Assembly: GCF_003958645.1 (NCBI RefSeq)
Contig: NZ_RXLO01000007.1
Coordinates: forward strand, 275,929-339,928
Reading direction: 5' to 3'
DNA: 64,000 nt
DNA from: Chitinophaga rhizosphaerae
Lineage (GTDB): Bacteria > Bacteroidota > Bacteroidia > Chitinophagales > Chitinophagaceae
Below the pieces are notes generated by a model. It was not told the origin of the DNA. It worked only from the letters and a program-made list of their open reading frames with translations, and searched no databases. Position 1 is the stretch's first letter. Each line of letters opens with the position of its first letter. Made by a program: the position numbers and the translations under genes. Below, in pieces: positions 53,589 to 61,975 of the stretch.

Positions 53589-53629
53589 AAAGTAAAAAGT
53601 GGTCCGCTGCTTTTTACTTTCACTTTTTT
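53589..53629 (+). terminator. Terminator of slyD
   Basis: AAAGTAAAAAG (53589-53599) pairs with CTTTTTACTTT (53610-53620), followed by CACTTTTTTT-like sequence. Confidence 0.75.
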
Positions 53630-53642
53630 AGACCCTTCCCAT

Positions 53643-54893
53643 ATGGACAAAAAATATGCATACTCCGTCACCGAACGCTTCCTCCGCTATGTGACGGTAG
53701 ACACCCAATCCGATCCGCAGAGCGATACATTCCCTTCCACCGAAAAGCAAAAAGACCTGGGCCGCATATTGGTACAGGAATTGCAGCAAATCGGCATCGC
53801 AGACGCCGAGCTGGACGAACATGGGTATGTATATGCCACCATCCCCGCCACGACAGACAAGCCCGTGCCGGTTATTTGCCTTTGTGCGCATATGGACACG
53901 GCGCCCGATTGCTCCGGGAAAAACGTGAAGCCTATCGTACATAAAAAATACGATGGACAAGACATCATCCTGCCCGACGATCCCTCGCAGATCATCTCCG
54001 TGAAGGAACATCCGTACCTCTCTCAGAAGATCGGTGACGATATCATAACTGCCAGCGGCAAAACCTTGCTGGGGGCGGATAACAAGGCAGGTGTGGCTGA
54101 AATCATGGACGCGGCGCAATACTTCATCCAGCATCCCGAAGTGCCGCATGGCAAAATCCGGATACTCTTCACGCCCGACGAAGAAGTGGGCAGAGGCGTG
54201 CAGCACGTGAATATGGAAAAACTGGGCGCCGAATTCGGATATACGCTCGACGGGGGAGAACTGGGCGCGCTGGAAGACGAAACTTTCTCGGCCGACGGTG
54301 TCAAGATCACCATCCAGGGCGTAAGCGCCCATCCGGGAGCGGCGAAAGGCAAACTTGTGAGTGCCATCAAGATCGCTGCGGAGATTTTGCATTCGTTGCC
54401 CAAAGACATCCTCAGCCCCGAAACCACGGAAGACCGCCAGGGGTTCATTCATCCCGTGCGCATCGAAGGGATCGTGGAAAAGGCGGAGATCGAATTCATC
54501 ATCCGTGATTTCACGACGGCGGAACTGGAAGGGCACGAGTTTTACCTCCGCAAGATCATGGAAAACGTAGTGTCCAAACACCCCGGTGCCACCGGCACTT
54601 TCCAGGTGAAGGAACAATACCGCAATATGAAAGAGGTGCTCGACAAGTTCCCGCAGGTGTCCGCCAACGCGGAAGAAGCGATCCGCCGGGCCGGTGTGGA
54701 GCCTTTGAAAATGAGTATCCGCGGCGGGACCGACGGTTCCAGGCTCTCGTTCATGGGCCTTCCCTGTCCGAACATCTTTACCGGCGAAATGGCGCTGCAT
54801 TCAAAGCACGAATTCGTGAGCGTGCAGGATATGGAGAAAGCCGTTGATGTGATCATCCAGCTCGCTCGTGTATGGGAGGAGCGCGCCGTATAA
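53643..54893 (+). CDS. pepT: Peptidase T (tripeptide aminopeptidase, M20B)
   Basis: 416 residues. Two-zinc aminopeptidase releasing N-terminal residues from tripeptides. Zinc and catalytic sites: CAHMDTAPD, GADNKAGVAEIM, FTPDEEVGRG, TLDGG and the final ALHSKHEFV. Residues 205-325 form the dimerisation lid. Cytoplasmic. Begins right after the slyD terminator. Confidence 0.96.
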   Translation: MDKKYAYSVTERFLRYVTVDTQSDPQSDTFPSTEKQKDLGRILVQELQQIGIADAELDEHGYVYATIPATTDKPVPVICLCAHMDTAPDCSGKNVKPIVHKKYDGQDIILPDDPSQIISVKEHPYLSQKIGDDIITASGKTLLGADNKAGVAEIMDAAQYFIQHPEVPHGKIRILFTPDEEVGRGVQHVNMEKLGAEFGYTLDGGELGALEDETFSADGVKITIQGVSAHPGAAKGKLVSAIKIAAEILHSLPKDILSPETTEDRQGFIHPVRIEGIVEKAEIEFIIRDFTTAELEGHEFYLRKIMENVVSKHPGATGTFQVKEQYRNMKEVLDKFPQVSANAEEAIRRAGVEPLKMSIRGGTDGSRLSFMGLPCPNIFTGEMALHSKHEFVSVQDMEKAVDVIIQLARVWEERAV

Positions 54894-54966
54894 TTTATTG
54901 CCGGGGAATGCGTTTTTATTATTACTTTGATCCCTTGTTAATACAAAAAGAACGAAAATTTAATAC

Positions 54967-55686
54967 ATGTTGCTAGGACTCGTAACGCTTATGCAGGACT
55001 CGTTGCTGTTGCCGAAGGCCGACACCGTGGCCACGGCCGCACAAGGGGCCGCCACCGCCGCGCAGGAAATGAAGCTGTGGGATATGATCGTGAAAGGCGG
55101 ACCGCTGATGATCCCGCTCGGGGTGCTTTCCGTGATCGCTATTTATGTGTTCGTGGAAAGGTATCTTACCATCGCCCGCGCCGGTAAGATGGAAAGCAAT
55201 TTCATGCCGATGATCCGCGATCACATCACTTCCGACAATATCTCCGCCGCCCGCTCGCTCTCCAAGAACACGCAGGGCCCCATCGCGCGGATGATCGATA
55301 AAGGCATCCAGCGTATCGGCAAACCGGTAGACAGCATCGAGAAATCGATGGAGAACGTCGGCAAGCTGGAAGTATATAAAATGGAAAAGAACCTCGTGAT
55401 CCTGTCCATCATCGCCGGCATCGCCCCGATGTTCGGGTTTTTGGGCACCATCGCCGGGATGATCCAGACGTTTTTCAACATCTCCCAGACGTCGGATATT
55501 ACGCTGAGCACCATCGCCGGCGGTATCTACGTGAAAATGGTGACCTCCGCAGCGGGTCTTATCATCGGCCTCGTGGCGTATGTAGGTTACAGTTACCTGC
55601 AGGCGCAGATCGACAAAGTGGTGAACAAGATGGAAGCGGCTTCCTCCGAGTTCATCGACGTGCTGATGGAGCCGGTTAAACGTTAA
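54967..55686 (+). CDS. MotA/TolQ/ExbB proton channel protein
   Basis: 239 residues. Three membrane helices at about 47-67, 145-163 and 178-203; the latter two carry FGFLGTIAGMIQTF and GIYVKMVTSAAGLIIGLVAYVGY, typical of ExbB/TolQ. With the next gene it forms a proton-driven stator that energises TonB or Tol systems. TACTTTGA (54923-54930) resembles a -7 element. Which partner (TonB or Tol-Pal) it serves cannot be read; no tonB follows. Confidence 0.93.
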   Translation: MLLGLVTLMQDSLLLPKADTVATAAQGAATAAQEMKLWDMIVKGGPLMIPLGVLSVIAIYVFVERYLTIARAGKMESNFMPMIRDHITSDNISAARSLSKNTQGPIARMIDKGIQRIGKPVDSIEKSMENVGKLEVYKMEKNLVILSIIAGIAPMFGFLGTIAGMIQTFFNISQTSDITLSTIAGGIYVKMVTSAAGLIIGLVAYVGYSYLQAQIDKVVNKMEAASSEFIDVLMEPVKR

Positions 55687-55710
55687 TTTTTCAATTGAAA
55701 CTGAAGCATC

Positions 55711-56124
55711 ATGAACCTGCGGAGCCGAAATAAAAGACATGCGGAGTTGCACAGCGGCGCTTTGAACGATATCCTGTTCATCCTGCTGCTGTTCTTCCTC
55801 ATCGTCTCTACCCTGGCCAATCCCAACGTCATCAAACTGGCGTTGCCGAAAGCCGCTTCCAACACCAAGGCCAAGCAAACGGTGGTGGTGAGCATAGACG
55901 CGGGGCAGAAGTATTTCGTGGGCACCAACCCCGTTAACTTCAGCGAGTTGCAGGCTGCACTCGCCGCTAAAATTCCCGTCGGCGAAGTGGACCCCACCAT
56001 CGTCATCAACGCGGAAGAATCCGTGCCCATCAGCGCCGTGGTTTCCGTCATGCAGATCGCACGGGAACTGGGCGCCAAAACGGTACTGGGCACCGCCAAG
56101 CCGCAAAACGCGCCGAAGCGGTAA
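55711..56124 (+). CDS. ExbD/TolR biopolymer transport protein
   Basis: 137 residues. One membrane helix (about 20-37) with the functional Asp20 at its start in GALNDILFILLLFF; periplasmic domain of ExbD/TolR fold after it. 24 bases after the ExbB/TolQ-type gene. Many Bacteroidota have two ExbD paralogues; only one is here. Confidence 0.93.
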   Translation: MNLRSRNKRHAELHSGALNDILFILLLFFLIVSTLANPNVIKLALPKAASNTKAKQTVVVSIDAGQKYFVGTNPVNFSELQAALAAKIPVGEVDPTIVINAEESVPISAVVSVMQIARELGAKTVLGTAKPQNAPKR

Positions 56125-56150
56125 AACAAGAAAACTGACGAACATTGATA

Positions 56151-56181
56151 AACTGCATCCGTAACGGGTGCAGTTTTTTTT
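56151..56181 (+). terminator. Terminator of the ExbB/ExbD pair
   Basis: AACTGCATCC (56151-56160) pairs with GGGTGCAGTT (56166-56175) with one wobble and a 5-base loop, then eight T. The T-run touches the stop codon of convergent prmC. Confidence 0.88.
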
Positions 56182-57034
56182 ATGCCTTCGTGGCGCGTAC
56201 CATCCGGTCTTTCCCGAACATGTCTTTTTTAAGGACGACGTCGGTGAATTGTTGATGGAGGAGCTCCGTCTTCACCGCTTCCCCGTAATCTTCATGTATC
56301 TCGAAATACAGTCTGCCCCCCGGTTCCAGGCGCTCCTGGGCCAGCTGGCCGATGCGGCGGTAGAAAAGCAGGGGATCGTTGTCGGGGACGAACAGGGCCG
56401 TAGCCGGCTCGAACTGTTGCACGTTGGTGTCCATACCGGCTTTTTCCTTTTGGGGGATGTAAGGCGGGTTGCTGACGATGACGTTGAGGGCGGGAAGGGG
56501 AGCGGCGGCCTGCGGGTCGAGCACATCCTGCCGGATGAAATTGACGGGCGTGTGCTGCATTTGCGCGTTGCGGGCTGCGATTTCCAGGGCGCCGGGGCTC
56601 ACATCCATCGCCCAGATATCGGCGGAAGGCCAGTGTTTTTTCAGGGCGATGGGGATACATCCGCTACCGGTGCCAACATCGAGCAGGCGGAGGGCGGGGT
56701 GGGAAGGATGGTCGAGCAGCACCCATTCCACCAGTTCTTCCGTTTCCGGCCGGGGGATGAGCACCTGGTCGGAAACGATGAGCTCTAAGCCGTAGAACCA
56801 GCTTTTGCCGGTGATATGCTGGATGGGCCTGCCGGAAAGCAGTTGCGCCAGGCCTTCCCGGTACTGCGATTCCCACCGGGGCGTGAGGTCCATTTCCTTA
56901 TGCACGATGCGGTCCAGCTTGCCGAGCCCCGTGATGTGCTCCATAAGCAAATGCGCGATGTTGGCGGCTTCGCGGGCGTCGTACAGGGGGCGGATGGCAT
57001 TGGTCAGGTCTGCGAATGCGGATTGGATGGTCAT
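56180..57034 (-). CDS. prmC: Release factor glutamine methyltransferase
   Basis: 284 residues from the ATG complement at 57032-57034; the much longer open frame upstream is antisense to ribD. Methylates the GGQ glutamine of RF1/RF2. N-terminal helical RF-binding domain, PRPETEELVEWVL, SAM site LLDVGTGSGCIPIAL and the substrate motif VSNPPYIP. Divergent from ribD. Confidence 0.95.
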   Translation of the reverse strand: MTIQSAFADLTNAIRPLYDAREAANIAHLLMEHITGLGKLDRIVHKEMDLTPRWESQYREGLAQLLSGRPIQHITGKSWFYGLELIVSDQVLIPRPETEELVEWVLLDHPSHPALRLLDVGTGSGCIPIALKKHWPSADIWAMDVSPGALEIAARNAQMQHTPVNFIRQDVLDPQAAAPLPALNVIVSNPPYIPQKEKAGMDTNVQQFEPATALFVPDNDPLLFYRRIGQLAQERLEPGGRLYFEIHEDYGEAVKTELLHQQFTDVVLKKDMFGKDRMVRATKA

Positions 57035-57103
57035 GTTATACGGCAAATCAGCGGAAAATCGCCGCTGAAACGATATTTTTGCAAATATCTCATTTACGAC
57101 GCA

Positions 57104-58123
57104 ATGATGGACCATCACCCGCACGAATTTTTTATGCGACGTTGCATCGACCTGGCGCTCAAGGGTTCCGGTCATGCCGCGCCCAACCCCATGGTGGGTG
57201 CCGTGCTCGTGCATGAAGGCATCATCATCGGCGAAGGATATCACCACTATTGGGGAGGCCCCCACGCCGAAGTCAACTGCGTCAATTCCGTTCCCCCGGA
57301 ATTGCAGGAGCTGATCCCCCGGTCTACCCTCTACGTATCCCTCGAGCCCTGCGCCCATCACGGCAAAACGCCGCCCTGCGCAGATCTCGTGGTTTCGCAG
57401 AACATTCCGGATGTAGTGATAGGGTGTATCGACGCCTTCTCGAAAGTGGCCGGCAAAGGCATCGAAAAACTCCGCAACGCAGGCATCAACGTTACCGTGG
57501 GCGTGCTGGAAGCGGAATGCCGCCACCTCAACCGGCGCTTCTTCACCTTCCACGAACAGCAACGGCCCTACGTGATCCTCAAATGGGCGCAATCGGCCGA
57601 TGGATATATCGCCCCCGCCAGCCGCGAACCGGTACGTATCTCAAACCCGTTTGCGGATCGGCTCGTACATCGCTGGAGAACGGAGGAAGCGGGGATCATG
57701 GTCGGAACACAAACTGCTTTGCTAGACAACCCGCGGCTTACCGCCAGGCTCTGGCCGGGCAAGTCTCCCGTCCGCATCGTGCTCGACCTGCAGGATAAAG
57801 TGCCGGGGAGCCATTATGTGAAAGACGGTTCGGTACGCACCCTCATCCTCACATCCGCCGAAATCGACAGCGCCCGGCCCCTCGTGCCGCAGGTGCTCGC
57901 GCAATTGCACCGGGAATCCGTGCTGAGCGTGATCGTGGAAGGCGGCGCCGTATTATTGCAGCAATTCATCAGCGGCGGGCATTGGGACGAAGTGCGCATC
58001 ATCACCGGGCAAACGGCATTGGGCGGCGGCCTTTCCGCACCCGTGCTCAAGAACGCCCGCATGCTCGAAAGCAACCACATCGCCGGCGACCGGATCGACA
58101 TCTTCGTTCCCGCCAAACATTAA
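57104..58123 (+). CDS. ribD: Bifunctional diaminohydroxyphosphoribosylaminopyrimidine deaminase / uracil reductase
   Basis: 339 residues from ATG 57104 (a second ATG follows directly); TATTTTTG at 57074-57081 is the -7 element. Second and third steps of riboflavin synthesis. The deaminase domain (1-145) has zinc ligands in GPHAEVNCV and EPCAHHGKTPPCADLV; the reductase domain (about 150-339) has RPYVILKWAQSADGYI and VIVEGGAVLLQQFI. Other rib genes are not in the window. Confidence 0.96.
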   Translation: MMDHHPHEFFMRRCIDLALKGSGHAAPNPMVGAVLVHEGIIIGEGYHHYWGGPHAEVNCVNSVPPELQELIPRSTLYVSLEPCAHHGKTPPCADLVVSQNIPDVVIGCIDAFSKVAGKGIEKLRNAGINVTVGVLEAECRHLNRRFFTFHEQQRPYVILKWAQSADGYIAPASREPVRISNPFADRLVHRWRTEEAGIMVGTQTALLDNPRLTARLWPGKSPVRIVLDLQDKVPGSHYVKDGSVRTLILTSAEIDSARPLVPQVLAQLHRESVLSVIVEGGAVLLQQFISGGHWDEVRIITGQTALGGGLSAPVLKNARMLESNHIAGDRIDIFVPAKH

Positions 58124-58132
58124 ACCCAGGAA

Positions 58133-58729
58133 ATGAACGTTTACTATACGATTGATAAAAAGTCGACAGCGGAATTCAAAGACCGCGGAAGCAAATTCCT
58201 CGCCTACGCTTTCCCTGTGAAAAATGCCGACCAGGTCAAAGAATGCCTGCAGGAAGTGAAGAAGGAACATCCCAAAGCCACGCACCATTGCTATGCGTAC
58301 AGGTTGGGGACCGACGGCCTCCAGTTCCGCGCGGTAGACGACGGTGAGCCCGCAGGATCGGCCGGGAAGCCCATTCTCGGGCAGATCGACAGCAAGCAGC
58401 TGACAGACGTGCTGGTGGTAGTGGTGCGGTATTTCGGGGGCACATTGCTCGGGGTTCCCGGGCTGATCAACGCCTACAAAATGAGTTGTGCGCTGGTGCT
58501 GCAACTGGTGCCGGCCATTCAGAAAAACGTGGAAGCACGGTTCCAGCTGATATTCGACTATACGATCCTTAACGATGTGATGATGGTGGTGAAGCAGAAT
58601 AACTGCACCATTTTACAACAGGATATCCAGCTGTTCTGCAGCATGGAGATCGGTATCCCCAAAGCCAGTCTGGACCTCACTTTGCTCCGCCTGCGCGATA
58701 TCTACAACCTCGAGATCAAGCCACTTTGA
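58133..58729 (+). CDS. IMPACT family protein (YigZ/UPF0029)
   Basis: 198 residues, two alpha/beta domains. Signature DDGEPAGSAGKPILG followed by VVVVRYFGGTLLGVPGLINAY. YigZ-type proteins bind RNA or translation components; precise role unsettled. Ten bases after ribD, so co-transcribed. Its stop codon directly abuts the stop of the convergent gene. Confidence 0.94.
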   Translation: MNVYYTIDKKSTAEFKDRGSKFLAYAFPVKNADQVKECLQEVKKEHPKATHHCYAYRLGTDGLQFRAVDDGEPAGSAGKPILGQIDSKQLTDVLVVVVRYFGGTLLGVPGLINAYKMSCALVLQLVPAIQKNVEARFQLIFDYTILNDVMMVVKQNNCTILQQDIQLFCSMEIGIPKASLDLTLLRLRDIYNLEIKPL

Positions 58730-59938
58730 TCAGGGGAGTGCGGCCGTAATTTCTTTCAGCGTAACGCCGAATATTTTCTTCGTGATCTCGCCGAGATGCT
58801 TCTCGCTGCCTTCCAGGTGGATGGTGCGGTGGAAGTGTTGCATCCTGCCTTTGGGTTTCAGCAATGCGGCCGGCGAAGCGCTCTGTATTTCCAAAAAACG
58901 GCCGGGGGCATCGGTATCGCCGGGCCCGTTGTTGCGGATGCGGAGCACTTCCGCACGCGCATCCGAAGCGGTTTCGCCGAGGTAGTGCTGCGGTTGGCGG
59001 GGCATGGTGAACTGGATAACGGTCAGCACGCCGCGCTCCGGATCGTAAATACCCATGAAATTCAGCGCCGCCGCCTGTTTTATCCCCAATTCCGCTTTAT
59101 AATTTCCATCGGCCCTGAAAAACGCGACATTGTTCTTCACCACGAAACGCTCTTTGGGCAAAGGTGCTACGGTGCTCACATTGCCGCCGGGCTTCAGGGG
59201 AATGATGGCGATGGAAGTTGCACTGACCGGGAACATGCCGCGGATACGGATGGCGGTGGTGCCGTAAGCCGTATCCCAGCGATGGGTGCCGGTGTTGAGG
59301 ATGATATTGTCTGAATGGAACCCCACGGCATGCACGCTCCGGTGAATGTCTGCGCCGAGATAGTTGTGAAGGTCGCGGCGGGAGAGAAGCGAAATGGTGC
59401 GGGAAATACTTGCGTTTAAAATGGTCCCTTTCGCGCTGGGGAGGTTGATATTGCCTTCGAAAACGGTAACGCCCCTGGCGGAGGAAACCTGCCGCAAAAC
59501 GGCCGAATCGCGCAGGGGATCGGGAATGGCGGTGACGGTTGCCGAATCGGCGGAGCCATGCTCGGGGATCTGAAGGGCGCTGTCGGGCGAAGGGCCGAAC
59601 AGCAGCCGGTCTTCTCCGCCGAATGTGCTGAAGTGATATTGCTTGCCATTTTCGATGGTACCGTAATTGAGCCACCCGAAACTACGCCCGTCGTCGGCCA
59701 CGGCAGCAGTGACGACACGTCCCTGCCAGGCGCTCACGATGGCGATGGAAGACTTGCTGGTGCTGTCTTTCAAAACGGCCGGCGATGTGAAATCGCGCAG
59801 GAAGGCGAGGTCTTCCGCGAAATTGTCTGGCCGCGATATGGTTTGTTCCTGTTGAACGGGGGCCTTTGCTTCCCTGGGTTTGTTGTTACAGGCGAACAAC
59901 AGCGAAAGGAAGCATACAGCCGGAATGGTTGTATGCAT
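58730..59938 (-). CDS. Lipoprotein of DUF6786-like type
   Basis: 402 residues from the ATG complement at 59936-59938, which gives a clean lipoprotein signal (lipobox LLFAC near residue 17); the upstream extension is out of character. The mature protein is beta-rich, with AWQGRVVTAAVADDGRSFGWLNYGTIE and FGGEDRLLFGPSPD near the start and repeated Gly/Asp turns, as in galactose-mutarotase-like sandwiches. The family name is from memory and tentative. No catalytic residues assigned. Confidence 0.8.
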   Translation of the reverse strand: MHTTIPAVCFLSLLFACNNKPREAKAPVQQEQTISRPDNFAEDLAFLRDFTSPAVLKDSTSKSSIAIVSAWQGRVVTAAVADDGRSFGWLNYGTIENGKQYHFSTFGGEDRLLFGPSPDSALQIPEHGSADSATVTAIPDPLRDSAVLRQVSSARGVTVFEGNINLPSAKGTILNASISRTISLLSRRDLHNYLGADIHRSVHAVGFHSDNIILNTGTHRWDTAYGTTAIRIRGMFPVSATSIAIIPLKPGGNVSTVAPLPKERFVVKNNVAFFRADGNYKAELGIKQAAALNFMGIYDPERGVLTVIQFTMPRQPQHYLGETASDARAEVLRIRNNGPGDTDAPGRFLEIQSASPAALLKPKGRMQHFHRTIHLEGSEKHLGEITKKIFGVTLKEITAALP

Positions 59939-60084
59939 AGAAGAACGGTCTCGCAATCTAAGGATTGTACAATGATAAATCAATTTCTTTAATAACGGTA
60001 AGCGCGCATTTGCAGCATGGGCGCGGACTACAAAGTTTTCGACTGCACAGCGGAAAATTTTTTTCAAGTTTTTTGAGAATATTA

Positions 60085-60115
60085 TTTGCGGTATTCAAAC
60101 TCTTTCCTATTTTTG
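60085..60115 (+). promoter_or_regulatory. Promoter of tRNA-Gly
   Basis: TTTG (60085-60088), a 19-base spacer and TATTTTTG (60108-60115): exact Bacteroidota consensus, 18 bases before the tRNA. Confidence 0.8.
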
Positions 60116-60133
60116 CAATCCCAAAACGGACAA

Positions 60134-60206
<73 letters not shown>

Positions 60207-60213
60207 CAGAAAC

Positions 60214-60246
60214 AAAAGCCTGATTGCATCGCAGTCAGGCTTTTTT
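60214..60246 (+). terminator. Terminator of tRNA-Gly
   Basis: AAAAGCCTGA (60214-60223) pairs with TCAGGCTTTT (60235-60244), extended inward by TTGC/GCAG pairing, then T-run. The next 260 bases (60247-60505) contain no gene or structure I can support. Confidence 0.88.
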
Positions 60247-60505
60247 GTTGTATATAACCCATTCCTTTTCAGGCGCTTCCGCCGGTTTTTCGGAAAGTTC
60301 GGCTGGCGGATGGGTTGCCATTTGACGTTCATCCTTGAATTTCATCTCCCAATCCACTTCGATCATTGATGTTCAATCCATTTTTTCCTGCAGGTATTTC
60401 GCCGGAAAAATGGGCGAATAACGATGCGATGCGGGATGGGAAAGCGGGATGTAAAACTGACGAAAATCATCCTGCGGAGCGGAGCAAATGGAGGGGGGAA
60501 GGGAC

Positions 60506-60536
60506 ACAAAAAAAGCCGCACTTTTCAGTACGGCTT
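60506..60536 (-). terminator. Terminator of the small membrane protein gene (minus strand)
   Basis: AAGCCG (60513-60518) pairs with CGGCTT (60531-60536), with ACT/AGT-type inner pairs; the A-run at 60508-60514 gives the minus-strand U-tract. Confidence 0.7.
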
Positions 60537-60557
60537 CAGATATTTTATATCCGGAGA

Positions 60558-60758
60558 TTATTTGTATTTCGGGTTGTAAAGGGAGCTTTCGTTTACTTGC
60601 ACTTTCGGTTTTTTGTAACGATGCTCAGACAGCTTGTAGCAGCCGCCCAGCACAAAACCCAGTACACAAGCCAGTTTCAGGTAAAACAGGAAACGGGAGG
60701 AAGAAACCCAGTCGCGGGTGAAGTCATTCTTATTTTCAACTGTATGCTCCATATACAT
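60558..60758 (-). CDS. Small single-pass membrane protein of unknown function
   Basis: 66 residues (or 64 from the second ATG). Charged N-terminus MEHTVENKNDFTRDW, one hydrophobic helix (about 23-41, LFYLKLACVLGFVLGGCY), and a basic tail. A consensus promoter directly upstream and a terminator directly downstream mark it as a genuine monocistronic gene despite its size. The Gly-Gly-Cys at the end of the helix is not a typical lipobox position. No family recognised. Confidence 0.72.
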   Translation of the reverse strand: MYMEHTVENKNDFTRDWVSSSRFLFYLKLACVLGFVLGGCYKLSEHRYKKPKVQVNESSLYNPKYK

Positions 60759-60771
60759 TTTTTTCGCTGTG

Positions 60772-60803
60772 CAAACTTACAAAGTAAATCGGCAAAGTCC
60801 AAA
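60772..60803 (-). promoter_or_regulatory. Promoter of the small membrane protein gene
   Basis: On the minus strand TTTG (complement of 60800-60803), a 20-base spacer and TAAGTTTG (complement of 60772-60779). Expected start about 7 bases before the ATG. Confidence 0.7.
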
Positions 60804-60811
60804 TATGGGAT

Positions 60812-61849
60812 TTATTTCTTCCCTGACTTCGATAATTCGGAGAACTTCCTGCGGTTCAGGAAGTAGTAGCGCCAGATCATGATGCCGTGGAAAACGCCTT
60901 GCAGGTCGAACAGCCGCTTGCGGGGCAGGGTATCGGGCCGGTTTTGGTCCACTTCGCGGCGCCAGCGGTAATAATCGCGGTAGGCGCGGAAGATGGCGGT
61001 CATATCTTTCGGCTTGCCGGACACGAGGCTCTTGGCGGCGGCCATCATGTCGAGCACCAGGCGCTGCGTGAGAATGATCCATTGCTCCTGGAAATGGAGG
61101 TTCTTGCGCAGCATGATCAGGTTGTTGCGGAAATTGAGGTACAGCTTCCGGGGATTCCCCTGTGGAAGGCTCCCCCCGCCAACGTGGTACACCACCGAAT
61201 CCGGGCAATACCCGATCCGGTACCCCGCACGCTGCAGCCGCCAGCAAAGGTCCACCTCTTCCATATGTGCGAAAAAGTAAGGATCGAACCCTCCGGCCTC
61301 GAAAAATGCCGCAGACCGGATGAAAAGCGCCGCGCCGCTGGCCCAGAATATGTCTTGCGGCGTGTCGTACTGGCCATTGTCTTTTTCCGTAGTGTACAGG
61401 ATGCGCCCGCGGCAGAAAGTATACCCCAGGATGTCCATCCAGCCGCCCGCCGCACCGGCATATTCGAAACTGTCCCGCTCGGCCCAGGCGCGCAACTTGG
61501 GCTGGCAGGCCGCCATGTCGGGGTTGGCCAGCATATGGTTCACAACGGGCCCAATCCAGTTGGGCTCCACTTCCACATCCTGGTTCAGCAATACGAAAAT
61601 ATCGGCCTTTACGTGTTGTAAAGCCTCGTTATATCCGCCCGCGAAACCGCTGTTGGAAGCATTCCGGATGATCTTTACCGTAGGGAAATGCTGTTCGGTG
61701 AAAGCCACGCTATCGTCTGTAGAGGCATTGTCGGCCAGGTAAATGTCCAGCAGCCCGTCGTACACAGACGCGCACACGGAGGGCAGGAACTTCTCGAGGA
61801 ATCCCTTTCCGTTCCAGTTGAGGATAACGACCGCGACCGTTGGCAGCAT
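60812..61849 (-). CDS. Family 2 glycosyltransferase (rhamnosyltransferase-like)
   Basis: 345 residues from the ATG complement at 61847-61849, where the GT-A fold begins (MLPTVAVVILNWNG). Nucleotide-sugar site YLADNASTDDS and LLNQDVEVEP (DxD equivalent); acceptor-side motif WASGAALFIRSAAFFEAGGFDPYFFAHMEEVDLCWRLQ. Resembles transferases that extend O-antigen or exopolysaccharide. No polysaccharide cluster surrounds it. A short basic C-terminus may associate with the membrane. Confidence 0.92.
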   Translation of the reverse strand: MLPTVAVVILNWNGKGFLEKFLPSVCASVYDGLLDIYLADNASTDDSVAFTEQHFPTVKIIRNASNSGFAGGYNEALQHVKADIFVLLNQDVEVEPNWIGPVVNHMLANPDMAACQPKLRAWAERDSFEYAGAAGGWMDILGYTFCRGRILYTTEKDNGQYDTPQDIFWASGAALFIRSAAFFEAGGFDPYFFAHMEEVDLCWRLQRAGYRIGYCPDSVVYHVGGGSLPQGNPRKLYLNFRNNLIMLRKNLHFQEQWIILTQRLVLDMMAAAKSLVSGKPKDMTAIFRAYRDYYRWRREVDQNRPDTLPRKRLFDLQGVFHGIMIWRYYFLNRRKFSELSKSGKK

Positions 61850-61975
61850 TGACAAAAGACGTAAGTTTTGGCTTTTCGGAATTTTTTTAGCGTTGCAAAT
61901 ATGCAACAAAGCCTCCAAATATTACTAAATTAGTTTATTGTTAACGGCTTGCGGGCCGTCATTATTCAAATCCTG

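Noticed and set aside
60366..60866. 166-codon plus-strand frame
   Set aside because: Its sequence has no protein character and it opposes the 66-residue gene that has a promoter and terminator.
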